Part shown: one piece after another, positions 26,627-34,399 of the stretch | Numbering within the stretch: position 1 is the stretch's first letter | Layout of the letters: every line of letters starts with the position of its first letter | Source of the DNA: Candidatus Latescibacterota bacterium | Lineage (GTDB): Bacteria; Latescibacterota; UBA2968 | DNA length: 64,000 nt | Reading direction: 5' to 3' | Assembly (NCBI GenBank): GCA_022821275.1 | Contig: JAJEDY010000093.1 | Location: 48,787 to 112,786, forward strand | The notes under the pieces: model-generated | Seen by the model: only the letters and a program-made list of their open reading frames with translations | Database searches by the model: none | What the model was told of the DNA's origin: nothing | Program-made: the position numbers and the translations under genes

Positions 26627-27592
26627 ATGAAGTGGGTGGTCGTAATTGTAACAGTTATAATTGTGGGTGCGCTGGGCGTTGCTTACCATTTGAAGACCAG
26701 TTTTCCCAAAGCAGATCCGCCTTATAATATTCGCGTGTCGGGAACACCCGAACAAATCGCGCGGGGACGTTATTTAGCCAATCACGTCACGGTATGTCTC
26801 GAATGCCATTCAACGCGGGATTGGGCGCATTATTCTGCGCCACCGATACCGGGCACCGAGGGCAAAGGCGGCGAGGTATTTCCCGAAACAGCGGGATTTC
26901 CGGGCACCTTGATCGCACCCAATATTACACCGACAGCTTTGGGAGATTGGACAGATGGCGAAATCATTCGGGCTTTTACCAGCGGCGTAAATAAAAACGG
27001 CGACCCGCTTTTTCCACTAATGCCCTATCGCGCATATCGAAATCTGATGCCAGCAGATATTGAATCCATTGTCGCTTATTTGCGCACATTAGCCCCCATT
27101 GACCATATCCCACCGCGATCCAAATTGAATTTTCCCATGAACCTGATAGTACGCACAATGCCCGAACCCTACAAACTCCCCAAATCAATTGACCGCTCAG
27201 ACCCCATTGCTTATGGCGAGTATTTGGCGACCATTGCCGGATGTACCACCTGCCACACGCCTCATGATCAAAAACAGAGGGAGCCAGTTGAAGGCATGCA
27301 ATTTGCCGGAGGATTTCAGTTTCGATTGCCCAGTGGCAAAACCGTGCAATCGGCCAATATTACACCCGACGTAGAAACGGGAATTGGGCATTGGAAAAAA
27401 GAGTACTTCATCGGGCGTTTCAGACAATTTGCCGGAGAAAACGCAAAGCACATCCTATTGCAAGATGGCATGAACAGCGTGATGCCCTGGACAATGTACG
27501 CAGGCATGACAGACGAAGACCTCAGTGCCATATACGACTATCTGAGAACCGTCACGCCAATCCGAAATGCCGTTGAACGATTTGTAGAATAA
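26627..27592 (+). CDS. Dihaem cytochrome c, membrane anchored
   Basis: 321 residues from ATG 26627, after the purine-rich CGGAGAGAGACATCA. A single N-terminal hydrophobic anchor (WVVVIVTVIIVGALGVAYHL) is followed by two haem c domains with CLECH and CTTCH. Possible distal Met ligands lie in PLMPYRAYRNLMP and NSVMPWTMYAGMT. The layout resembles the cytochrome subunits of alcohol or sugar dehydrogenases. Periplasmic electron carrier; the dehydrogenase partner is not in the window. Confidence 0.9.
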   Translation: MKWVVVIVTVIIVGALGVAYHLKTSFPKADPPYNIRVSGTPEQIARGRYLANHVTVCLECHSTRDWAHYSAPPIPGTEGKGGEVFPETAGFPGTLIAPNITPTALGDWTDGEIIRAFTSGVNKNGDPLFPLMPYRAYRNLMPADIESIVAYLRTLAPIDHIPPRSKLNFPMNLIVRTMPEPYKLPKSIDRSDPIAYGEYLATIAGCTTCHTPHDQKQREPVEGMQFAGGFQFRLPSGKTVQSANITPDVETGIGHWKKEYFIGRFRQFAGENAKHILLQDGMNSVMPWTMYAGMTDEDLSAIYDYLRTVTPIRNAVERFVE

Positions 27593-27636
27593 TAGAGAGA
27601 ACTAATTGCTACAAAAATAACGACTTACACTTCAGT

Positions 27637-30600
27637 TTATTCGGCAACATCAATGATAGCAATATTTACAACAACACTCACCTGGCTACTCTTCCCATCG
27701 CTCACCCGCACGATGGGTGAATACCAGTTCCTCTCCTCAAAATTATATGTCCCACCCGTCTCAAGCTGTCCTGTATTCGCATCAATAGTAAAATACTCGG
27801 CATCCATACCCCAAAGGCTATATGTGAGCGTATCACCATTGGGGCTGGCCGCTGAGATCGGATCGCCTATTAGCTGTCCCGACGACGTGTTCTCCTCTAT
27901 AAAGCGAGTGACAGGAAGTGCTGGTGTGGTGAGAGGCGGCACCTGAACTATCTCCTTACCGAAGGCGTCAACAAAGATCAGAAAATCGGAAATCCCTATC
28001 TCTCCATTCCTGTCCAGATCGTATTTTGTCTCATATAGCTTTTGTCCCATCTTTGCCCCGAATACATCTGCAAAAAGCAAAAAATCAGGGATATCTACCA
28101 CGCCATTCTCGTTAAAATCTGGAGAAGGGCCAGTGGCCGGCAAGTCAGATGAATACCCTTGTAAAGCAACGCTGAGGAACATTGGGATAATTTCAGACTG
28201 TCCTTTTGGCAAAAGATTAACCTGCACAAAGCGTATCTCTGTCTCTGAAATTGCATCCGTCGTGCGAAAGCGAATCGTGCCCATAAGACCACTCTCTGCT
28301 CTTGTTTTGCTATCGGGTAACGTCATCCCGATACTCACAAAGTTTTTTCCCGCAAGCACATAGGCACTTGATAAGGCATCTCCTATCTTAACTTTCTCGA
28401 AAACCACCTGCCTCATATCGTATTCAAAGCGCAGGGAAAGATCATTTGATGGAATAGCATTAAGACTTTTCCCAAAAATCTGGACAGACACAAGGCCATC
28501 GGGAGCAACAGAGAGATAGGACTTGAACTGATTGCCTTCTGAACCATCCAGGTCCAGAGAAAAATAAAAACGGTCTTGCAAGATGCGCGTTCTGGTACGC
28601 ACTGCCTCCAATTCTGACCAACCGCTATCACCTGAAGAATTACTCGCTCGAATCTGCACCTCGTATTCAGTATCGGGACTTAGCCCCAGAATAATGGCTC
28701 TGGTTCCAATCACATCTTGCGGACCATCAATAAAGTTTCCAGTGTTGCCTTCGCGGTATCGCAGGTCATAGCTGGAGACTTCCGTCCCGTCTTCTGTTGG
28801 ATGTTGCCAGCTTACGACTATACTGGTTGCCAATGTCCTCGTCACTATAGGCTGAGAAGGTGGCGGTGATGGATTGTTATCAGTCGGTGGCGGTGGTAGC
28901 GGATTATCATCATCCTTGATGGTAAGTATATGCGTCTTTGCACTACCGACTGTATAACCCTTACCACTACTGAGTGTCAAGATGACCGTCTCATCGTTCT
29001 CATCGGCAGTATCATCTGTGATCACCACAGGAATATTCACCGAAGACACATTAGCAGACACAGACACAGAACCATTAGTGGTATAATCGGTGCCGCGTGT
29101 GGCCGAGCCACCAACTGTATAAATCACCACAATATCCGAAGACGGTGCAGGCGATAGATTCACCTGTACATTGCGTGTACCACCATTCTCATTCATGCTA
29201 CTCGAAGACGATGAAAAAGATACCACTGGGATCAGGGGAGGTGGTTGTTTTTTGCTGTCATTGTCATTGATGATAAGTGTATGCGTCTTTGTACTACCGA
29301 CTGTGTATCCTTTGCCACTACTGAGTGTCAAGATAACTGTTTCATCGTTCTCATCAGCAGTATCATCTGTGATCACCATAGGAATGTTTACCGAAGACAC
29401 ACCTGAAGAGACAGACACAGAACCATTGGTAGTGTAATCCGTACCGCGTGTGGCTGAGCCACCAACGGTGTAAGTCACTGTGATATCTGAAGCCGGTGCA
29501 GGCGATAAGTTCACCTGTACATTGCGCGTGCCACCAGATTCACTCACACTGCCCGAAGGCGACGAAAAAGATACCACAGGGATCGGCGGTGGTGGTGGCG
29601 GTAGCGGATTGTCATCATCTGTAATGGTAAGTGTATGCGTCTTTGCACTACCGACTGTATAACCCTTACCACTACTGAGTGTCAAGATGACCGTCTCATC
29701 GTTCTCATCAGCAGTATCATCTGTAATCACCACAGGAATATTCACCGAAGACACACCTGAAGAGACAGACACAGAACCATTGGTGGTGTAATCCGTACCG
29801 CGTGTGGCCGAGCCACCAACGGTGTAAGTCACTGTGATACCTGAAGCCGGGGCTGGCGATAAGTTCACCTGTACATTGCGTGTACCACCATTCTCATTCA
29901 TGCTACTCGAAGACGACGAAAAAGATACCACAGGGAGGGGTACATCCGCCATGATAGAAAACTGACTGGCAGCATTGAGCCACCTCGGCTTCTTACCTTG
30001 CAGTTTATTACCAGATGGATTGGAAGGGAGATTAACGGTCACTTTTCCCGCAGGGATATCAACAGTCACGGTACCAGAGGATGCAGGCATGATGGTCACA
30101 GTATAGCTTTTCCCACTGCCCGCGAGTCCCGACGCCTTGCCGTTGCCGATATCCATATCCGACAGCTTGAAACTGGTTACCTCTTGTGAGAACGTAATCG
30201 AGACTGAGAAAGGACCTTTAACTGGAGCAGTAGCAGAACTTGTGATCTTCGCGGTAATATCCCATTCACCAGCCGCCCGGCGTGCTTTGATCTCTCTTAC
30301 ATACGGGTCCCAGGTACCCAAATTTTTGTACTTGCCTCGAGGATATGGAAGCTGAGATGGAGCGGGTTCTGGATGATTACTGGTAGATGTGAGAAATGAC
30401 ACAGACTGAGCATAAAGACCACCCTGGTGGTAACGCTCTCCGCATTGGATACTGAACTGAGCCCAGGGTATAGTACTATTATCATTTAAAACAGCACGAA
30501 CTTCCCACTGTCTGTATGCCGATGCAAGATTAACCCTATTCGCCGTTGAAACATCTTTTGGTATTAGCGTTTCTGCCTGGTCCGCAGGGCCTCCATAGTC

Positions 30601-30900
30601 CTCACCATCTTCACGATTAATTTTGTATCCAAGGAAATCCCCCCTGTTATATGAAAGCCAGGATAGTTGTATTGACTTGTATTTCCAATGAACTGGCGGA
30701 GCTGTCTCGTTGTCACCCATGGCGACACGGAAGTAGGGATGGCCTGTTTGAGGATTGTTGGTTGTTCCGTCTGGGAATCGCTTGAAATCTGGATCATGGA
30801 TACACTTAGCCGCGAAAGCAGGAACGCTTAAAATGAGTAATAATGCAATCGGAAACGCGATCATTTTAAGTGCGCTCATCTGTATTGCTTGAGGAGTCAT
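27637..30900 (-). CDS. Large secreted multidomain protein (Calx-beta, FN3, cohesin-like, dockerin-like)
   Basis: 1087 residues with a signal peptide ending ...VPAFAAKC; the start follows GAAGGAAACA. Order: unique N-terminal region (35-320, with an Ig-like part around 215-315), three nearly identical Calx-beta domains (about 322-435, 438-550, 558-675; each contains GSATRGTDYTTNGSVSVS), an FN3 domain (about 680-770), a cohesin-like sandwich (775-915), two EF-hand dockerin-like loops (DFNENGVVDIPDFLLF and DLDRNGEIGISDFLIF, about 925-985) and a cadherin-like end. Probably cell-surface or extracellular adhesion or glycan scaffold. It is transcribed from a leftward promoter through leader copy B. 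The EF-hand plus cadherin-like module recurs in the protein at 56672-60043. Confidence 0.85.
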   Translation of the reverse strand: MTPQAIQMSALKMIAFPIALLLILSVPAFAAKCIHDPDFKRFPDGTTNNPQTGHPYFRVAMGDNETAPPVHWKYKSIQLSWLSYNRGDFLGYKINREDGEDYGGPADQAETLIPKDVSTANRVNLASAYRQWEVRAVLNDNSTIPWAQFSIQCGERYHQGGLYAQSVSFLTSTSNHPEPAPSQLPYPRGKYKNLGTWDPYVREIKARRAAGEWDITAKITSSATAPVKGPFSVSITFSQEVTSFKLSDMDIGNGKASGLAGSGKSYTVTIMPASSGTVTVDIPAGKVTVNLPSNPSGNKLQGKKPRWLNAASQFSIMADVPLPVVSFSSSSSSMNENGGTRNVQVNLSPAPASGITVTYTVGGSATRGTDYTTNGSVSVSSGVSSVNIPVVITDDTADENDETVILTLSSGKGYTVGSAKTHTLTITDDDNPLPPPPPPIPVVSFSSPSGSVSESGGTRNVQVNLSPAPASDITVTYTVGGSATRGTDYTTNGSVSVSSGVSSVNIPMVITDDTADENDETVILTLSSGKGYTVGSTKTHTLIINDNDSKKQPPPLIPVVSFSSSSSSMNENGGTRNVQVNLSPAPSSDIVVIYTVGGSATRGTDYTTNGSVSVSANVSSVNIPVVITDDTADENDETVILTLSSGKGYTVGSAKTHILTIKDDDNPLPPPPTDNNPSPPPSQPIVTRTLATSIVVSWQHPTEDGTEVSSYDLRYREGNTGNFIDGPQDVIGTRAIILGLSPDTEYEVQIRASNSSGDSGWSELEAVRTRTRILQDRFYFSLDLDGSEGNQFKSYLSVAPDGLVSVQIFGKSLNAIPSNDLSLRFEYDMRQVVFEKVKIGDALSSAYVLAGKNFVSIGMTLPDSKTRAESGLMGTIRFRTTDAISETEIRFVQVNLLPKGQSEIIPMFLSVALQGYSSDLPATGPSPDFNENGVVDIPDFLLFADVFGAKMGQKLYETKYDLDRNGEIGISDFLIFVDAFGKEIVQVPPLTTPALPVTRFIEENTSSGQLIGDPISAASPNGDTLTYSLWGMDAEYFTIDANTGQLETGGTYNFEERNWYSPIVRVSDGKSSQVSVVVNIAIIDVAE

Positions 30901-30987
30901 TGTTTCCTTCCTTCGAGGGAAGGCAGGCAGGAGCAGGCGTTGGAAAGTGCCGATGGAAGATCGTGGACGAGAAAGAGGAGGGATTGC

Positions 30988-31227
30988 CTACCTGTGTGCC
31001 ATTGGTACGGCAGATAGGCGCGAATGCGAGAAATGCGGAATGGAAGGAAGGTCGGGAAAAAAGGGTTTAAGCCTACCCCCCCCCCCCCCCTTCCGAATAA
31101 ATACATAAAAAACAAATACTTGTGACAATTTTTGAGAGATCGTAGAATACTTCAGCCACATTGTGGAAATGATAAATGGCTTCGCGATAGCGCAAAAGTT
31201 TAAAATAAGCTGATACAAGGTCTTCAT
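30988..31227 (-). CDS. Small leader ORF crossing poly-G (copy B)
   Basis: From ATG 31227, after the conserved ribosome site AAAGGATAG, the frame begins MKTLYQLILNFCAIAKPFII and reaches GGGGG in the poly-G run. It then continues for about 33 residues (frame ends at 30988). Over the first part it is homologous codon for codon to copy A, which stops right after its Gly run. No family recognised. The G-run length decides where translation ends. Confidence 0.4.
   Translation of the reverse strand: MKTLYQLILNFCAIAKPFIISTMWLKYSTISQKLSQVFVFYVFIRKGGGGGRLKPFFPDLPSIPHFSHSRLSAVPMAHR
31076..31090. repeat. Poly-C/poly-G homopolymer tract (15)
   Basis: Fifteen uninterrupted C on the plus strand, at the equivalent position to the tract at 9441-9452. 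Confidence 0.9.
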
Positions 31228-31305
31228 AAAATCTATCCTTTGGATTACGAGATACACTCTCAATGGTTCGGACACTTTAGGCTGTATTATACGTATTATA
31301 AATAA

Positions 31306-31333
31306 ATAATACTAATTTGGTATATTATGTCAA
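31306..31333 (-). promoter_or_regulatory. Leftward promoter of bidirectional module, copy 2
   Basis: TTGACA (31328-31333), 16 bp, TATTAT (31306-31311) on the minus strand. It drives leader copy B and the 1087-residue secreted protein. Same hexamer layout as copy 1. Confidence 0.7.
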
Positions 31334-31360
31334 TAGACAATAGATAAAATTATGCGCCTC

Positions 31361-31389
31361 TTGACAATTCGCAAGGATCAATCTATCGT
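31361..31389 (+). promoter_or_regulatory. Rightward promoter of bidirectional module, copy 2
   Basis: TTGACA (31361-31366), 17 bp, TATCGT (31384-31389), upstream of the esterase gene. The downstream leader to the start codon is also alignable with copy 1. Confidence 0.7.
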
Positions 31390-31434
31390 TTGCTGTAGCT
31401 TTTGGATGGATGTCATGCTCAGAGAGATATGCCG

Positions 31435-32241
31435 ATGAACGGTTATGGAATAATGGAGAAAAAAATGAACAATGGTCCCGGAGCATTTAATTTTGGTCGC
31501 ATCAAAGTATGGTATCATTGTCCGCAAGACCGTCTTACCGACCTGCCAGTGGTATTTGTCCTGCACGGAGCCTCTCGCAATGCCAGCACCTATCGCGACA
31601 CCTGGGCCAGCCACGCCAATAGACATAGATTTTTATTATTGGCCCCGGAATTTTCACAGGCAAATTACCCCGATGAAACAACATTTAACCTCGGCAATGT
31701 ATTTGCCGAAGATGGCACGCGAAATGCCAGTGCCGATTGGTCTTTTCAAGCAATTGAAGGCATTTTTGATCACGTCAAAAAACGAGTGGGACTCCGGGCA
31801 TCGTCCTACGGGTTTTATGGGCATTCGGCGGGAAGTCAGTTTGTACACCGATTTTTGTACTTCATGCCTCAATCGCATGCACATATCTTTGTAGCGGCCA
31901 ACGCTGGGTGGTACACCATGCCCACATTCAAACAGACCTATCCCTATGGACTGGCCGGATCGGGTCTGACTGTCGCGGACTTGAAACAATCACTGAACCA
32001 GCGGGTTGTGGTACTCCTCGGCACTGATGATGTGGATGAGAACCACCTCAAATTGAGGCGCACACCACAGGCGATGACGCAGGGCACACACCGATTTGAG
32101 CGCGGTCACACATTTTTTGAAACGGCAAAACGAGAAGCCGAAGCACTAAACGTGTCATTTAACTGGCAGTTGGACACAGTACCCAACGTGGGACACAACA
32201 ATGCGGGAATGGCAAAAGTGGGCGTTGCGTATCTGGTGTGA
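31435..32241 (+). CDS. Alpha/beta-hydrolase esterase (PHB-depolymerase/feruloyl-esterase-like)
   Basis: 268 residues from ATG 31435. That position matches the cytochrome start when the two promoter copies are aligned, but ATG 31465 has the better GGAG site and cannot be excluded. FVLHGASRNASTYRDTW is the oxyanion-loop region and YGFYGHSAGSQFVHRFL the nucleophile elbow (GHSAG). VVLLGTDDVDENH supplies a probable acid and NVGHNNAGM the His. No signal peptide. Substrate unknown. Confidence 0.8.
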   Translation: MNGYGIMEKKMNNGPGAFNFGRIKVWYHCPQDRLTDLPVVFVLHGASRNASTYRDTWASHANRHRFLLLAPEFSQANYPDETTFNLGNVFAEDGTRNASADWSFQAIEGIFDHVKKRVGLRASSYGFYGHSAGSQFVHRFLYFMPQSHAHIFVAANAGWYTMPTFKQTYPYGLAGSGLTVADLKQSLNQRVVVLLGTDDVDENHLKLRRTPQAMTQGTHRFERGHTFFETAKREAEALNVSFNWQLDTVPNVGHNNAGMAKVGVAYLV

Positions 32242-32309
32242 TCCGCAGATGGACGCAGATGGACGCAGATGAATGCAGATAAAAAAGGGGGCTGGAGGCT
32301 GGACAGGCT

Positions 32310-32660
32310 GACCGCAAAAAAAGAATGGCCACGATCTCTGTTATCGCGGCCATTTATGTACTACAAGTCATAGAACCTCCTATGTCAGACGATCGGGGGA
32401 GAGGTCCTAACACCCGACCGCTGGATACAGATTGGTGGCATAGTAACCTCCTCTTGTAAGTGTTGCGGCCCGTCACACCCACTCGCGGTCCGATGAACTC
32501 TCTATGCCCTGTGTGTTTGCGCGAAGGTCTAAGGAACGGTATCCAGGTCGGGTCACCGAATGGCGGCAACGAGTCCGACGGAAAAAAGACCAGATATAAA
32601 ACACACGGGCGAGAACCCTTTTGAGCGGAATGCCGCCTGACGATTCATATCGCCTGTTAA
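32310..32660 (-). ncRNA. Candidate independent structured RNA (about 340 nt)
   Basis: A promoter at 32666-32695 and a terminator at 32324-32354 bracket a region with no convincing gene. Inside it nested stems can form: CCCGACC-GC-TGGATAC (32413-32428) with GTATCCAGGTCGGG (32539-32552), and GGCATAG (32437-32443) with CTATGCC (32502-32508). Read on the minus strand, GGAGG-preceded mini-ORFs of 18 codons (ATG at 32442) and 5 codons (ATG at 32371) are present, the first with its start codon inside the inner stem. No match to tmRNA, RNase P, SRP or a riboswitch core that I know. Confidence 0.5.
32324..32354 (-). terminator. Rho-independent terminator (minus strand)
   Basis: Stem AATGGCC...GGCCATT extended by CGAT/ATCG around one mismatch. 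On the minus strand it is followed by CTTTTTTT. It could also serve the esterase transcript from the other side, but no T-run follows on the plus strand. Confidence 0.75.
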
Positions 32661-32665
32661 TGTAG

Positions 32666-32695
32666 AATATAACCCGATAAATTGTGGGATGTCAA
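32666..32695 (-). promoter_or_regulatory. Sigma70-type promoter for the structured RNA
   Basis: TTGACA (32690-32695), 18 bp, TATATT (32666-32671) on the minus strand (or 17 bp to TTATAT). No protein gene lies downstream in this direction before the terminator at 32324. Confidence 0.65.
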
Positions 32696-32803
32696 GAGCC
32701 AATTTGACATATTTTTATAAGCATCTTTAGGTAAAATTATGTACTATATATCAGTGCCCAATCCGTGCTAATCATTTTCGCCATAGAACAGGAGAACGCA
32801 GAT

Positions 32804-34399
32804 ATGGGATATGGTAAACGAGAAAATCCGAAATTGTTTAATGACGAGCAAATGCGTCAATATATCGCAGATGGATACGTGGTTTTTGAGCCAGATGTGC
32901 CCGATGACCTGCACGAGACAATTCGGCAAAAACTGCAATTTATGGTTGATGAAGAATTCAATTATGGCAACAACGTGCTACCCCGCGTACCCGAGATGGA
33001 TCGCATCCTGAACAGCCCGGAAGTGCGGGGCGCGCTCATCAGCGTACTCGGCCCGGGATATATCGAACACCCCCATCGGTTTTGTCACTATATCTCGCCC
33101 GACGCAACACACAGAACACTCGCCCAAAATTGTCATCAAGATTCCTACACCCCCCTGGGACGCCCGCGCCAGCACTACCCGCGCTTTGCGCGCATCATGT
33201 ACTATCCTCAGGATTCACCCGTCGAAATCGGTCCCACACACGCGATTCCCGGCACGCAGTATCACAGGCGATTGACCGATGAAGACCGCCAAAACGCCAT
33301 ACCAATAGCCGGTAAAGCTGGCACAGTATCCATCACCCACTTTGATATAGGACACGCCGCAGGCATCAACGTCCTTCGCCAACCCCGGCATATGATAAAA
33401 TTCATATACGTACGCGCAGAAGAACCGACCGAACCCTCGTGGAATTGCCGGGATCATATCTGGCGAAATCCCAAAACATACAAAACACCGCACAATTTGC
33501 ACCTGGTCTGGTCGCATATATGGGATTGGCTATGTAGCAAAAAGGATCGATACGAAAGTCTTCGCGCATCAACTCCCGCATCTTGTGGATTGGAAGACCT
33601 GCATCACGACAACCTGGACAAACAACTCGCAGCCATGCACTCCATAGCCGCAACAAAAAATACCGATGCAATTCCCACGCTGATTCACAAGCTCAATACC
33701 GACGACCAGTGGACACGCCTCGCGGCTATATATACCCTGGGCGCAATAGGCCAATCCGCAGTGCAGCCTTTAATAGAAGCACTCTTAGACGCCGCTATGC
33801 ATCAAAACGAGGACCCCGTACCCACATCGTGGAATGAAGGCGCCATATCGATGGAAGATGCTACCCATGCACTTGTTGCCATAGGCACACCTTCACTAAA
33901 TGCGCTAATTGGACTACTGGATAATCACAGCGAATGGGCACGCATCAACGCGGCCTTTGCGCTCGGTGAAATGGATTCTCTGGCGACACAAGCCGTACCT
34001 GCACTCACGCGCTGTCTGGACGATGCCTCTCACTGCGTTGTGCGAACAGCCACAGATTCACTGGGCAGCATTCGGCGAAACAGCGAAGAATTTATACCCG
34101 TACTCGAGCGCCTGCTCAAAGTGGGACGCCCCGAATGGCAAATGCCCGACCGACGCGACTGGACGCCCTATGATCAGGTCCGCGTCAACGCCGCAATGGT
34201 ATTTACGCGCCTGGGCAAAGACGCCGCACCTGCCGAAGCCCTGTTGCTCGACACATTATCCGATCCCAACGGTCACGTCGCTGCATTTGCCCTGGAAGCA
34301 TTGCGACGAATAGGTACACCCTCGGCAATGGATGGCGTCATGGAATACCTGATGGCGCGACGGTGGGATGAAAGCATTGAGAAAGGAAGACTGTTTTGA
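32804..34399 (+). CDS. Phytanoyl-CoA dioxygenase-like domain fused to HEAT repeats
   Basis: 531 residues from ATG 32804 after CAGGAGAACGCAGAT. Residues about 10-230 form a PhyH-type 2-oxoglutarate/Fe(II) oxygenase: the facial triad is NCHQDSYTPLG (His-x-Asp near 110) and FDIGHAAG (distal His near 184). From about residue 275 to the end there are HEAT-type repeats (AAIYTLGAIGQSAVQPLIEAL, AAFALGEMDSLATQAVPAL and so on). Probably hydroxylates a small or bound substrate; the HEAT part is for protein contact. Its stop overlaps the TTG start of the next gene. Confidence 0.85.
   Translation: MGYGKRENPKLFNDEQMRQYIADGYVVFEPDVPDDLHETIRQKLQFMVDEEFNYGNNVLPRVPEMDRILNSPEVRGALISVLGPGYIEHPHRFCHYISPDATHRTLAQNCHQDSYTPLGRPRQHYPRFARIMYYPQDSPVEIGPTHAIPGTQYHRRLTDEDRQNAIPIAGKAGTVSITHFDIGHAAGINVLRQPRHMIKFIYVRAEEPTEPSWNCRDHIWRNPKTYKTPHNLHLVWSHIWDWLCSKKDRYESLRASTPASCGLEDLHHDNLDKQLAAMHSIAATKNTDAIPTLIHKLNTDDQWTRLAAIYTLGAIGQSAVQPLIEALLDAAMHQNEDPVPTSWNEGAISMEDATHALVAIGTPSLNALIGLLDNHSEWARINAAFALGEMDSLATQAVPALTRCLDDASHCVVRTATDSLGSIRRNSEEFIPVLERLLKVGRPEWQMPDRRDWTPYDQVRVNAAMVFTRLGKDAAPAEALLLDTLSDPNGHVAAFALEALRRIGTPSAMDGVMEYLMARRWDESIEKGRLF

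Larger units (their letters stand above)
30971..31262 (-). repeat. Leader repeat copy B (paralogue of 9365-9617)
   Basis: About 290 bp homologous to copy A, containing the 22-base identical block (31017-31038), a poly-C run at 31076-31090, and the conserved block around 31140-31260. It forms the 5' untranslated leader of the 27637-30900 gene, about 70 bp before its ATG. Confidence 0.8.

Noticed and set aside
30897..31115. Frame through the poly-G run ending exactly at the start of the 1087-residue gene
   Set aside because: It begins inside the leader without a ribosome site and has low-complexity Gly; the conserved small ORF uses a different frame and start.
32242..32290. GCAGATGGAC direct repeats after the esterase
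   Set aside because: Three short imperfect copies only; too little to call an element.
32354..32569. 71-codon minus-strand frame starting with TTG across the structured region
   Set aside because: No ribosome site at its start, Arg-rich unfolded composition and overlap with strong nested stems; the promoter/terminator-bounded RNA explanation fits better.
32310..32660. tmRNA, RNase P RNA, SRP RNA, HEARO/IscB RNA or a classic riboswitch
   Set aside because: No tRNA-like CCA end, no P4 or SRP core sequence, no IscB/TnpB gene nearby and no known aptamer core was seen.
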